Below the pieces are notes generated by a model. That model saw only the letters and a program-made list of their open reading frames with translations, ran no database searches and had not been told where the DNA came from. Positions 15,789-24,650 of a stretch of 49,153 bases of DNA are shown in pieces. A program made the translations under genes and the position numbers. The number at the start of each line of letters is the position of its first letter. Within the stretch, counting starts at the first letter, position 1. Source of the stretch: Acidobacteriota bacterium (lineage in GTDB: Bacteria; Acidobacteriota; Terriglobia; Bryobacterales; Bryobacteraceae); the NCBI GenBank assembly GCA_016871155.1, contig VFZO01000015.1, positions 1 to 49,153 on the forward strand. The letters run 5' to 3'.

Positions 15789-18377
15789 TCAATAATACCG
15801 AAGTGCCTGCCCCGGATCGATGTGCATTGCACGGCGCGCTGGAACAAGACACGCTACAAATGCAGTAATTAGCAGCGCGCCGGCCACCCCTGCCAGCGTG
15901 AGCGGGTCGTTCGGCTTCACCTGGAACAGCAGCGTTTCCAGGTAGCGCCCGAGCAGCAACGACGCCGCGGCGCCGATTGAAATTCCCATGAGTGCCAACC
16001 GAACGCCGCGCCAGGCCACCAATCCAACCACCTGTGCTTGCGTTGCGCCCAGCGCCAGCCGAACACCGAATTCCCGGCGCCTCTGTGTGACCACGTAGGC
16101 GAGTACACCGTAGATTCCGAGGCAGGCTAACAATAGTGCCAATAGGGCGAACGAGCCGGAGATGGCCGCATGTATACGCAGCTCGGCGGTCTCCTCGGCG
16201 AGAATCTCCTCCACCGTCAATAGCTTCGAAATCACCTGCCCGGCGTTGGCCTGCCAAATCGCGTGGCGCAGCGAATTCGCGTACCGCGCGGGGTCGTCCA
16301 CGGTCCGCAGCACTACTGTCATGGGCGCCGCGAACGTCGCCTCCGGTTGCTGCGATTCGGGAAAGTAGGTGATCGGGTAGGGCGAGGCATTCAGGCCCAT
16401 CTCGTAGACATCCTCCACGACGCCGACGACCGTTACCCACGGGCGATCCGATTGGCCATTCCCGCGCTGCAGGCGCTTTCCGACAGGATTTTCGCCCTTC
16501 CAAATTCTTTCGGCCAATGCACGATTGATCACTACAACGGGCTGCCCGCCGGCGTGATCGTCCGCGGTGAGCCAGCGGCCCGCACGCAGCCGTAGACCCA
16601 GGGTCTCAAAGTACCCGGGCGTTGACAGCCGCACCATCGCGATCGAAAAATTCGGTTGAAACGGCTGTCCCTCTGGCGTGAAAGACGAGATGCCACCCTT
16701 CCAGGTAGATGGAATGGCGGTTGCGAACGTGGCGTTTTGAACACCAGGGATCGCCTTGACCCGCTCCAGAGTTTCGTTGTAAAGCTGCGTTCGGCGCACG
16801 GGATCGCGAATGAGCCTGGGGTCCACTCCAATCTGCGCCGACAGCAGACCGCGCGGCTGAAATCCAGGATCCACATTCCGCAAGTTCGAAAAGGTTCGGA
16901 ATAGGAGGCCGGCGCCTGTGAGCAGGAGAATGGCGAGCGCCACTTCCGTGACGACCAAAGCGCCCCGCGCCGTTTCGTGCCAGCGTCCACCAATTTCGCG
17001 GGACGTAACTGGGCGAGCCGCCCGCAGTGAAGGCAGCAGTCCGCTGACGACGGTCGAGAATACGGCGAGCGCGAGCATGATTCCCACCACATGGCCATTG
17101 ATCTCCAAGCGGGTGAACACCGCCATGCCGCCGGGCACCAGCGGCTGCAACAGCTGAAACGCCCCGTATGCGATACCTAACCCGCACAGACCCGACGCAA
17201 TCGCCAGGACTAGCGCCTCCGTCAACAATTGACGCACCAGACGGCCGCGGCCCGCGCCCAGAGCGGCGCGGACGGCCAACTCCGACTCACGAGCCACAGA
17301 CCTCGCGAGCAATAGATTCGCCACATTCGAACACGCGATGAGCAGCAGCGCCACCACCGCCGCGAGCAGGAACTGCATCGCCGTTCGAGAGGACTCCGCC
17401 AAACGTTCGTGTGCCGGGACGGCCTGCATCTTCAAGTGCGCATGCGCCACCGGATGTTCTGCGCGATAGCGCTGCGCCAGACCCGCCAGTTCGGACTGCA
17501 CCTGATCCAGCGTGACGCCCGCCCGCATGCGCCCAACAGCGAAAACGTAGCGGCTGTCCCTATGTGCCCATCGTTCCGGCGGGAGTGCGAGCGGCAGCCA
17601 GAGAACATGGCGGTCATTCAGGAACACGAATCGTTCCGGCAGGACGCCGATGACCGTGTAAAGCTCCTCGCCCAGCCGGATCTCCCGGCCGATAATCTTC
17701 GGATCGCCGGCGTACCGGCGCTGCCACAGCGCGTGCGTCAGCACCACCACGTTGTTCCGGCCCAGTTCGTCGTCGCCGGACAAAAGCAACCGTCCAAGCA
17801 GCGGTTGGACGCCGACGGTCTGGAAGAAGTTGGCCGAAGCGACGCCTGCACTCACGCGTTCGGGCTCGCCGTCGCCAGTCAAGTTTCGCTCCGTGGCGCC
17901 GAAGACCGCCAGGTTCTCCACGGTTCGCATGTCGTCGCGGAGGGCGCGATACGTTCCGGGCGAGGTGTCACCGCGAGGCCGGCGCTGCGTCTCGTGCCCT
18001 TCATAGATCAGCAGCAGACTGGCGGCATCCGGGTATGGCAGCGGCCGGACGAGCACCGCTTCGGCCAGAGAAAAAATCGCCGTCCCGGCGCCGATTCCTA
18101 ACGCCAGCGTGCCGATCGCGATGGCAGCGAATCCTGGACTCTTTGCCAAACCGCGCAGGGCGTAGCGGATGTCCGTTCCGGTCTCGTCGAGGAGCCGCGG
18201 AATCCAGACGGCGCGCGCGTCCTCCCGGTGCAGCGTGGTGTTCCCGAACTGGACGCGCCCCGCTCGCGACGCCTTCTGATCGGCGTGGAATTGCATCTCC
18301 TCAGCCAGTTCGCGCTCCAGACGCTCCCGGTTGCGAAAGTACCCGATTCGCCGCCACAGTTCTCGAAGATGGGACAT
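15789..18377 (-). CDS. ADOP-type ABC transporter permease (duplicated FtsX/MacB)
   Basis: An 862-residue membrane protein with the Acidobacterial duplicated orphan permease layout: a short cytosolic N-terminus (about 1-80) with R-F-R-x-R-x-x-L-E-R-E-L-like sequence, a first MacB periplasmic domain after a transmembrane helix near 85-110, a four-helix FtsX block near 335-470, a second periplasmic domain, and a last FtsX block near 745-850 (GSFALLALLLACLGIYGVLAYVV). ADOPs carry no ATPase of their own and are thought to export peptides or drugs, or to act in envelope stress. GGAGG precedes the ATG, and only one base separates it from the PadR stop, so regulator and permease are cotranscribed. 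Confidence 0.93.
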   Translation of the reverse strand: MSHLRELWRRIGYFRNRERLERELAEEMQFHADQKASRAGRVQFGNTTLHREDARAVWIPRLLDETGTDIRYALRGLAKSPGFAAIAIGTLALGIGAGTAIFSLAEAVLVRPLPYPDAASLLLIYEGHETQRRPRGDTSPGTYRALRDDMRTVENLAVFGATERNLTGDGEPERVSAGVASANFFQTVGVQPLLGRLLLSGDDELGRNNVVVLTHALWQRRYAGDPKIIGREIRLGEELYTVIGVLPERFVFLNDRHVLWLPLALPPERWAHRDSRYVFAVGRMRAGVTLDQVQSELAGLAQRYRAEHPVAHAHLKMQAVPAHERLAESSRTAMQFLLAAVVALLLIACSNVANLLLARSVARESELAVRAALGAGRGRLVRQLLTEALVLAIASGLCGLGIAYGAFQLLQPLVPGGMAVFTRLEINGHVVGIMLALAVFSTVVSGLLPSLRAARPVTSREIGGRWHETARGALVVTEVALAILLLTGAGLLFRTFSNLRNVDPGFQPRGLLSAQIGVDPRLIRDPVRRTQLYNETLERVKAIPGVQNATFATAIPSTWKGGISSFTPEGQPFQPNFSIAMVRLSTPGYFETLGLRLRAGRWLTADDHAGGQPVVVINRALAERIWKGENPVGKRLQRGNGQSDRPWVTVVGVVEDVYEMGLNASPYPITYFPESQQPEATFAAPMTVVLRTVDDPARYANSLRHAIWQANAGQVISKLLTVEEILAEETAELRIHAAISGSFALLALLLACLGIYGVLAYVVTQRRREFGVRLALGATQAQVVGLVAWRGVRLALMGISIGAAASLLLGRYLETLLFQVKPNDPLTLAGVAGALLITAFVACLVPARRAMHIDPGQALRYY

Positions 18378-18378
18378 A

Positions 18379-18717
18379 TCACGCCTCCGCCGGATGGATA
18401 ATGGCCGCGATGGCCCGAGTTACTTTGTCGAAACTCTGCACTTCGGACCGCAGAGTTTTGCGCCCTTCGGCGGTCATCGTGTAGTAGCGCGCCCGCCGGT
18501 TGTTCTCCGTCTGCCGCCAGTCCGCTTCCACCCAGCCCTTCAGCAGCATTCGCTGCAGAGCCGGGTACAGGGAACCCTCTTCCACCTCCAGAACTCCTTC
18601 GGACGTCTCCTGAATAAATTGCGCGATCCCGTAGCCGTGCATCGGTCCAACGCGGGCCAGCGTCTTCAGGACCAGCATGTAGAGGGTGCCGGGAGGAATG
18701 GTGTTTTGTTCTGCCAT
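18379..18717 (-). CDS. PadR family transcriptional regulator
   Basis: A 112-residue PadR-type winged-helix repressor. Residues about 8-80 give the fold: GTLYMLVLKTL, then PMHGYGIAQFI, and the wing-bearing EGSLYPALQRMLLKGWVEADW followed by NNRRARYYTMTAEGRKTL, which are the canonical PadR segments. Small PadR proteins dimerise through the C-terminal helix and repress the adjacent transporter gene until a ligand binds. Here the next gene is an ADOP permease one base away, the usual arrangement in Acidobacteria, so autoregulation of both is the natural inference. A TATAGT-like hexamer lies about 25 bases upstream of the start. Confidence 0.93.
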   Translation of the reverse strand: MAEQNTIPPGTLYMLVLKTLARVGPMHGYGIAQFIQETSEGVLEVEEGSLYPALQRMLLKGWVEADWRQTENNRRARYYTMTAEGRKTLRSEVQSFDKVTRAIAAIIHPAEA

Positions 18718-18751
18718 AGTTTAACTACCCTAGGCAGACTATACAACAAAT

Positions 18752-19867
18752 TTAGGCCGAGCGCATCATCTCGTCCCAGGTCACCTCGCGCCGGGCGTCG
18801 ATAGCCATCTGCCCCAGGATCGCCGTCAGCGTAGACTCCACGGCGCGAACGCCCACATTCTCAGGCTTGCCCTCCGTGACTCTTTGGACGAACGCGGCGA
18901 GCGAATCCTGGGTGATATCGTAAGGCGACTTCTCCGTCACCGGACCGCCGGTGCCGGTGTTGTATGTCCAATACTCCCGCGCGGTTTCAATAAATCCGTT
19001 GTCGCAGACGTAACGCTCCCGGTTGGACCTGAACCATCGCGGAGTCATCTGCGAGCCGGCAAACGTCATTTGGACGCGGTCCGGATAGTCATACGTCACG
19101 CTCAAATGATCGAGCAGATCTCCCCGTTTCTCGACCGTGCGACCGCCCGTACCCACCGCCTTCAGCGGATGCGCGCCCACAAACCAATTGATGGCATCAA
19201 GATTGTGGACATAGGTTTCGACGATCACTTCGCCAAACGTAGAACGCCACAGTTTCCACTGCTCCAGTTTTTCCTTCTCGTTCCGTGGCGGCGGCTGCAC
19301 GGGCTCATCGCCCTTCAAAGCGAACTTCAAGAATTCGCCGTGGATCTCGCGGATCTTGCCCGCCGCGCCAGAATCCAGATATTGCTTGGCCTTGACGTAG
19401 ACGCCGCCATAGCGCTGCTGAAATCCGAACGTGATGTTGACGTGGCGCGCCGCGCTGTCAGCCGCGCGCATTACGCGCTTGCAGCCGACAACGTCGAGAC
19501 CAGCGGGCTTCTCCATGTAGATGTGCTTGCCACTCTTCACCGCCGCCTCGAAGTGCTCCGGGTGCAGGAAGACAGGCGTGGCGATCATAACGGCATCCAC
19601 GTCGCTTGCCAGCAGTTCCTGAAAGTTCTTGAACGTCTTCGCGTCCGGGGCGCCGATTTTGGTCTTGGCGGCGGCCATCTGTTCGACGGTTACGTCGCAG
19701 ACCGCCGTTATCTTCGCTTTCGGATTCTTGTGAACCATTGCAGCGGTGTAGCTGCCGCGGCTGCCCGCGCCGATCAGCCCGACCTTGATCGATGAGTTTT
19801 GCGCGGTCCCCTTCACAATCTGCAACGGCAGCAGCGTCGCCGCCTGCGCAACGTGTCTTCTGGTCAT
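18752..19867 (-). CDS. Gfo/Idh/MocA oxidoreductase, Tat-leader type (A copy 1)
   Basis: A 371-residue dehydrogenase. The N-terminus MTRRHVAQAATLLPLQIVKG is a short twin-arginine-type leader, followed by the Rossmann motif VGLIGAGSRGSYTA and the EKPAG motif (HIYMEKPAGLDVVGC) containing the catalytic Lys. The C-terminal domain has NLDAINWFVGAHP. The start is the ATG at 19867, which overlaps the stop of the upstream gene (ATGA); the frame to 19894 lacks support. It is closely similar throughout to the protein encoded at 22496-23608, including the identical ending REVTWDEMM. Exported Gfo enzymes with tightly bound NAD(P) oxidise sugar hydroxyls without cofactor release (known for the family); the substrate here is unknown. 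Confidence 0.88.
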   Translation of the reverse strand: MTRRHVAQAATLLPLQIVKGTAQNSSIKVGLIGAGSRGSYTAAMVHKNPKAKITAVCDVTVEQMAAAKTKIGAPDAKTFKNFQELLASDVDAVMIATPVFLHPEHFEAAVKSGKHIYMEKPAGLDVVGCKRVMRAADSAARHVNITFGFQQRYGGVYVKAKQYLDSGAAGKIREIHGEFLKFALKGDEPVQPPPRNEKEKLEQWKLWRSTFGEVIVETYVHNLDAINWFVGAHPLKAVGTGGRTVEKRGDLLDHLSVTYDYPDRVQMTFAGSQMTPRWFRSNRERYVCDNGFIETAREYWTYNTGTGGPVTEKSPYDITQDSLAAFVQRVTEGKPENVGVRAVESTLTAILGQMAIDARREVTWDEMMRSA

Positions 19868-20874
19868 CCCTGTTTCCCCTCCAGCATTCCGCACGCTTCC
19901 AGCAGCACGCGGTGCGTCATCAAATCGTGGTCCGCCGTGTAGGACGGCTTCTCACCGTTCCGGATTACCCTCGCGAGTTCCGCGAAATCCGGCGTGTAGG
20001 TTGGCACGGGCGGTGGCTCGAACGAATGGGGCTTTTCGCCCTTAAGATGAAAATGCACCTGGGCCGGGGCGTACGGCTGGGCGCGTCCGATGCCCTCCGT
20101 GCCCCAGACCTCGACGTACCGGTGCGGCGCGCCGTTCGAATCGAAGCCTGCCAGCGAGATCTCGGCCAACGCGTTCGCGTACTCCATTACCACCAGGTTG
20201 TTGTCGCGGAGACCGTCGTCGACCGTGCCGTCGTGCCTGAGAAATCCACGCACCGAACGGGGCTCGCCGAGCAGAGCGGTGGCGCGGTCCACCAAATGGC
20301 AGCCCTCGGAGAACATCATGCCGCCTTTGTACTTTGCCAAGTCGCGCCGTTCGGCGACTCCGATTAGCTTGTCGATAGATGCGCGGAAACGGTACACGCG
20401 GCCCAGCTTGCCGCCGCGTGCCGCTTCCAACACCGCATTCATCCCGGCGTGATACCGCCATTGATAACCCATCTGCACGATACGCTGGCGCCCTGCGGCA
20501 TTGCGAAGAAGACTGCGAAGCCCGCTGTAAGAACCGCCCGGCGGCTTATCCAGGTGCAGCCATTTGCCCGCGTCGATCGCCATGTGCGCAAACTTCAAAT
20601 TCGTGTCCGGATCGGCAAACTCGAGCGCTACCATTTCAATCGAGGCATCCCGCAGGATGCTGTCCACAGTCACTCGCCGCAAGGACGGAAAGATCTCCCC
20701 GCGAACGCCGTCCTCGGGCTCTGGCACCGCGTAGCCCGCGAACGAGTATTCGGCCATTGACGTCAAAGCCTTTGCCTTTGAGTTCGCGTGACCGTGCCCG
20801 GCGCCGATCATCGCCGCCCGAATGGGCGGCGCCGGGACCGCCAGCAGCGCGCCGAACTCTCGACGCGTGATCAC
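19864..20874 (-). CDS. Gfo/Idh/MocA oxidoreductase, Tat-leader type (B copy 1)
   Basis: A 336-residue dehydrogenase starting at GTG 20874 (overlapping GTGA with the cupin stop), which gives the leader MITRREFGALLAVPAPP. The Rossmann motif is AAMIGAGHGHANSKA and the EKP-equivalent is LHLDKPPGG. The GYQWRYHAGMN segment resembles LWRFHQGVS in the protein encoded at 23605-24636, so the two are paralogues. Coupling to copy A downstream suggests they act as a pair or heteromer. The upstream frame to 21012 lies inside the cupin gene and is rejected. Confidence 0.86.
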   Translation of the reverse strand: MITRREFGALLAVPAPPIRAAMIGAGHGHANSKAKALTSMAEYSFAGYAVPEPEDGVRGEIFPSLRRVTVDSILRDASIEMVALEFADPDTNLKFAHMAIDAGKWLHLDKPPGGSYSGLRSLLRNAAGRQRIVQMGYQWRYHAGMNAVLEAARGGKLGRVYRFRASIDKLIGVAERRDLAKYKGGMMFSEGCHLVDRATALLGEPRSVRGFLRHDGTVDDGLRDNNLVVMEYANALAEISLAGFDSNGAPHRYVEVWGTEGIGRAQPYAPAQVHFHLKGEKPHSFEPPPVPTYTPDFAELARVIRNGEKPSYTADHDLMTHRVLLEACGMLEGKQG

Positions 20875-21608
20875 GGCGCTTGAACCTGGATGACCTCGGA
20901 TGCGGCGGTCGCCCTCACTTCCAAAGTCGCCGCGCCCTGCACAAATACGGTGTCCCGCTCGCCTGCTATGTACTCCTTGCTGCCCGCTCTGACCTTCAGC
21001 GCGCCCTTCCACACGAAGAGCAATTGCTCGCCGCCGTCCGCGACAGAGGTTTTGAACGATTTGCCCTTTCGCATTCGCAGATGCGAACCGGTGGCGCGAT
21101 TCGAGCCGAGCGATTTATTGGTAAACTCGCCGTTCTTATCGCGGAAGCCGACGTACTTAACCGCGCCCGGAGTGATGTCGCCCTTGGGCGCGATGCCAGT
21201 CTTCTTCGAATCGCGCGCACCGCTGTACAGGATCAGGTCCGGCGGATTCTGAAAGCTGATCATCGTCGCCTCCGCCTTGCCGGCCGTCACGGTGCCATGA
21301 ATTTGACCGGTGGGCACGAACGCGCACTCGCCGCTCTTGAACAGCTTCAGGGAGTCGCCCTGCCGCAGGTTCACCTCGCCGTCGAGCACCAGAATCGTGT
21401 CGTCGGAGTAGTCGTGCACGTGTTGCGCGAACTCGTTGCCGGGCTTCGAGACCGACAGATTCAGCGTCGTTTTCTTCGCGCCGAGACCGGGATGAACGAT
21501 GCGCCGCGATGTCACCTCACCCATGCGGAACGGGTCACTTTCGGAAAAACGGACCACGCGAATATTCTCGGCCGAAGCGCACAGCGCCGCGAAAAGTAGG
21601 AGTCGCAC
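20871..21608 (-). CDS. Exported bicupin protein
   Basis: A 245-residue protein with a signal peptide (MRLLLFAALCASAE) and two cupin barrels, at about 45-115 and 165-240. The first carries H-V-H-D-Y-S-D-D-T-I-L-V-L-D-G-E-V and P-T-G-Q-I-H-G, so three His and one Asp could bind metal. The second (GEQLLFVWKGALKVRAG) lacks the metal residues and is probably structural. The start is a GTG at 21608. It is the first of a three-gene operon with the B and A oxidoreductases, so it probably binds or modifies the same extracytoplasmic substrate (inference). Confidence 0.8.
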   Translation of the reverse strand: MRLLLFAALCASAENIRVVRFSESDPFRMGEVTSRRIVHPGLGAKKTTLNLSVSKPGNEFAQHVHDYSDDTILVLDGEVNLRQGDSLKLFKSGECAFVPTGQIHGTVTAGKAEATMISFQNPPDLILYSGARDSKKTGIAPKGDITPGAVKYVGFRDKNGEFTNKSLGSNRATGSHLRMRKGKSFKTSVADGGEQLLFVWKGALKVRAGSKEYIAGERDTVFVQGAATLEVRATAASEVIQVQAP

Positions 21609-21632
21609 TTCGGCTAATGATATAACAGCGCG

Positions 21633-22499
21633 ATGGACCGCCGAACCCTTCTGGCGCTGCCTGCCGCCGCGCTGGCCAAGCCGCTGCCTCTCAAACTATC
21701 GGTGCGCGTGGAGGCCGTACTGCCCGGCCATCCGCTGGAGCGCCAAATCGAGATGGTGGCCGATGCCGGCTATCAGGGGTATGAGTTTGGCGACTGGCGC
21801 GCAGCCGGCGCGCGGCAGATCACGGCACTGGCGAGGCGCCGCAACGTTGCGTGCGTTTGCCTTGTCGGCAACAAAGGTGTGAACCCCGCAGGAATGGGCC
21901 TGTGCGACCCAGCCGAGCGCGACGGATTCCTGGCGGAAATCAAAGCCTCCACCGAGGCGGCACAGCGTTTTGAGACAAGCATGATGGTCGTTCTCAGCGG
22001 CTTCCGGGTGAAGCATCTAAGCCGGCAACAGCAGCACGACAGCATCGTCGAAGGGTTGAAGCGCGCGGCCGGCATCGTGGCGCCGCGGAACATCACAATG
22101 ATTGTCGAGGTGATCAACACCCTGGCGCCGATTGAGCCGCTAAACCCGAAGGGGAACAACCACGCCGACTATTACCTGGATCGCACCAGCGAAGCCTTCG
22201 AAATATTTCGAAAGACCGGCAGTCCGCACGTGAGGCTGCTTTACGACCTGTACCATGTGCAAATCATGGAAGGAAATCTGATCGAGACGTTTCGCGCGCA
22301 TCAAAACGAAATTGCCCACATCCACATTGGCGACGTGCCCGGACGGCACGAACCGGGCACCGGCGAGATCCACCATCCGAACGTATTCCGCGCTCTACGC
22401 GACGCCCGCTATACCGGCTATGTAGGCATGGAATACGTTGCCAGCAAGGATCCGATGCGGACGTTGCGCGACGTGCACAAAATGGTGGCGAGCCTTTAG
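21633..22499 (+). CDS. Hydroxypyruvate isomerase-like TIM barrel, Tat-leader (1)
   Basis: A 288-residue AP-endonuclease-2/hydroxypyruvate isomerase family barrel. Metal-binding residues are visible in order: Glu in IVEVINTLAPIEPLN, Asp and His in LLYDLYHVQIMEGN, His and Arg in HIGDVPGRHEPGTGE, and Glu in GMEYVA. The N-terminus MDRRTLLALPAAALAKPLP is a twin-arginine-like leader. The family isomerises or epimerises sugars; recent work also found C- or O-glycoside 3-keto eliminases among relatives that partner with Gfo dehydrogenases. The 24-base divergent gap to the bicupin gene and the 4-base convergent overlap with the next Gfo gene place it in that functional group. Confidence 0.87.
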   Translation: MDRRTLLALPAAALAKPLPLKLSVRVEAVLPGHPLERQIEMVADAGYQGYEFGDWRAAGARQITALARRRNVACVCLVGNKGVNPAGMGLCDPAERDGFLAEIKASTEAAQRFETSMMVVLSGFRVKHLSRQQQHDSIVEGLKRAAGIVAPRNITMIVEVINTLAPIEPLNPKGNNHADYYLDRTSEAFEIFRKTGSPHVRLLYDLYHVQIMEGNLIETFRAHQNEIAHIHIGDVPGRHEPGTGEIHHPNVFRALRDARYTGYVGMEYVASKDPMRTLRDVHKMVASL

Positions 22500-23608
22500 C
22501 TCTTCATCATTTCGTCCCACGTAACTTCACGGCGTTTATCCATCGCCATCCGGCCCAGGATTGCGGTCAGTGTACTTTCGACGCCGCGGACGCCGGCGTT
22601 CTCCACCTGACCCGTTCGAATCCGCTCGACGAATGCCACGGCCGAATCGATGGTGTTGTTCCGAGGCGACTTCTCGAAGACCTCCGCGCCCGGCACGCCG
22701 AAGTGGCGCCAATGATTCTCGGAGGTTTCGATTACACCCTTCGATCCGAAAAACTGCTCCACCACGTCGCGGTAACGGGCCGCCGCCAAGGTAGCGCCGA
22801 GCAGTTGACCCTGCACACCCTTCGCGTACTCGTAGGCCACGAAGTTGTGGTCCCGCATATCGCCCTGGCGGCGCACCGTCATGCCGCCAGCGCCGATCGC
22901 GCTCAGCGGCCGGGAGCCTAGGAACCAGTTCAAAACATCAATGGAGTGAACGTTGTTTTCGACAATCAGGTCGCCATTCAAATCCCGCCAGCCGTTCCAG
23001 CCCTTTACTTTTTCGATATCCGTCTTTGGCGCTGGAAGCTTTTCGGCGTCGTTCCACGCGGGCCCGCTCTTGATGAACCGGACAAAGCCCATCTGAATCT
23101 CGCCGATGGCGCCGGAATCAGCCATTTTCTTCGCCTTCTGATACAGCTCCGCGTAGCGCCGCTGGAAACCGAATGTGATGTTCACTTTCCTGCTGGCGCC
23201 GTCGGCGGCCTTCATGATGCGCTTACAATCGGCGACGGTGCCGGCGGCGGGCTTCTCGATGTAGATGTGCTTGCCGCTTTTAATGGCCGCCTCAAAGTGC
23301 TCGGCATGCAGGTACACCGGCGTCGCGATGATCACAGCATCCACGTCGCTCGCGAGCAGTTGCTTGTAATCGGAGTACAGCCTCGGATTCTCGACGCCGA
23401 TGGTCTGCTTGGCCTTTTCCATTCTCTCGGGGAACAGGTCACACAGCGCGACGACTCGCCCTTGGGAATGCTTTTGCAACGACGATGCGACATAGGGCCC
23501 CCGGTTTCCGGTGCCGATCAGACCCACCGTAATCGCCGAGTTCGTTTTGGTTCCCTGCGCCAGTGCCGCAGGAATAAGACTGCAGAGCGCGGTCCGTCTC
23601 GTCATCAT
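22496..23608 (-). CDS. Gfo/Idh/MocA oxidoreductase, Tat-leader type (A copy 2)
   Basis: A 370-residue paralogue of the protein encoded at 18752-19867, aligning end to end. It has a twin-arginine start (MMTRRTALCSLIPAALAQG), the Rossmann motif VGLIGTGNRGPYVA, HIYIEKPAAGTVADC, NSIDVLNWFLGSRP and the shared ending RREVTWDEMMKS. The pair of ATG codons at 23608 and 23605 both fit; the second overlaps the upstream stop, as in copy 1. It is coupled to the B-type gene at 23605-24636. The substrate is probably related to, but not identical with, that of copy 1. Confidence 0.88.
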   Translation of the reverse strand: MMTRRTALCSLIPAALAQGTKTNSAITVGLIGTGNRGPYVASSLQKHSQGRVVALCDLFPERMEKAKQTIGVENPRLYSDYKQLLASDVDAVIIATPVYLHAEHFEAAIKSGKHIYIEKPAAGTVADCKRIMKAADGASRKVNITFGFQRRYAELYQKAKKMADSGAIGEIQMGFVRFIKSGPAWNDAEKLPAPKTDIEKVKGWNGWRDLNGDLIVENNVHSIDVLNWFLGSRPLSAIGAGGMTVRRQGDMRDHNFVAYEYAKGVQGQLLGATLAAARYRDVVEQFFGSKGVIETSENHWRHFGVPGAEVFEKSPRNNTIDSAVAFVERIRTGQVENAGVRGVESTLTAILGRMAMDKRREVTWDEMMKS

Positions 23609-24636
23609 GGCATCTCTCCCGAGGCGCGAAGCAGCGTCTCTTGCAGTAAAAGTTCATGGCCGTAGGAGTGCTTCAAAGGCCGATTGTCGAGAATCGCCCG
23701 TGCCAACTCCTTGAAATCTTCGACAAAACGGGGCTGCGGCGGAAGCTTGATGTCTTGCCAGCCCGCTTTATACGGGCCTTGGGCTTTGCGCATGTGCACG
23801 CGCATCGTGGGCGGGTTCGCCTCCGCGTAAACCATGATGGTCCCGTCGGTTCCGATCAGTTCCAGCGAACGGTGATCGCCGGAGCCGCTCATCTTTGCGG
23901 ACTGCATGATCAGGGCCAACGCCTTGTCGTATTCAAGCACCGCCAGATTGTTATCGGCCAGCTTGTCGTTCACGCTGGTGTCGTGCCGCAGCCAACTGCG
24001 CACCGCCTTCGGCCGGCCCAGCAATTCCACCACGCGATCGATGGTATGTCCGGACAACTCGAACAGTCCGCCGCCTTTGAACTTCGCTTCCACATCGCGT
24101 TGCTTTTGGTCGCGATCCGAATTCATGGTGGCCCGCACCATGAACACCTCGCCGAGCCAGCCGTTCTTTGCGGCTGCCAGCGCATCCGAAACCCCCTGAT
24201 GGAAACGCCACAGGTAACCGGTTTGGACTTTCAGGTTCTTCTTGCGCGCGTCGTCGATCAAGGCCTTGAACGCCTTGTAGTCGTTGCCTGGCGGCTTCTC
24301 CAAATGAAGATGCTTGCCGGCGGCGATCACCTTGCGGCCCTGTGGAATCGCCTCCCAAGCGGCGCACTGCACTACCACCAACTCGATTGCCGGGTCCTTC
24401 AGCAACTGCTCTTCGGTCATCCACTTGGCATTCGCGTAACGGGCATCCTGCTTCGCCGCGGCCAGCAGCGCCGCATCCGGCTCGGCGATCCCCGCTACGT
24501 CGAAGTCCGGGTTATCAAGCATCGCTTTGTACTTGCCGTAGGTGTGGCTATGTCCCGTTCCGAGCACGGCGGCACGCACCCTTTTGCCGGCGGCCATTGA
24601 AGCGGCCGAGGCCGCCAGGAAAATTCTTCTGTCCAT
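23605..24636 (-). CDS. Gfo/Idh/MocA oxidoreductase, Tat-leader type (B copy 2)
   Basis: A 343-residue paralogue of the protein encoded at 19864-20874. The leader is MDRRIFLAASAASMAAGKR, the nucleotide motif AAVLGTGHSHTYGKYKA and the EKP motif LHLEKPPGNDY, with the GYLWRFHQGVSDAL and FELSGHTIDRVVELLGRP segments of the C-terminal domain. The gene starts 14 bases after the sulfatase stop, so sulfatase, B and A appear to form one transcript. A sulfate-ester-bearing sugar processed by desulfation then oxidation would fit (inference). Confidence 0.88.
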   Translation of the reverse strand: MDRRIFLAASAASMAAGKRVRAAVLGTGHSHTYGKYKAMLDNPDFDVAGIAEPDAALLAAAKQDARYANAKWMTEEQLLKDPAIELVVVQCAAWEAIPQGRKVIAAGKHLHLEKPPGNDYKAFKALIDDARKKNLKVQTGYLWRFHQGVSDALAAAKNGWLGEVFMVRATMNSDRDQKQRDVEAKFKGGGLFELSGHTIDRVVELLGRPKAVRSWLRHDTSVNDKLADNNLAVLEYDKALALIMQSAKMSGSGDHRSLELIGTDGTIMVYAEANPPTMRVHMRKAQGPYKAGWQDIKLPPQPRFVEDFKELARAILDNRPLKHSYGHELLLQETLLRASGEMP

Positions 24637-24650
24637 CTCGTCTCCCGATT

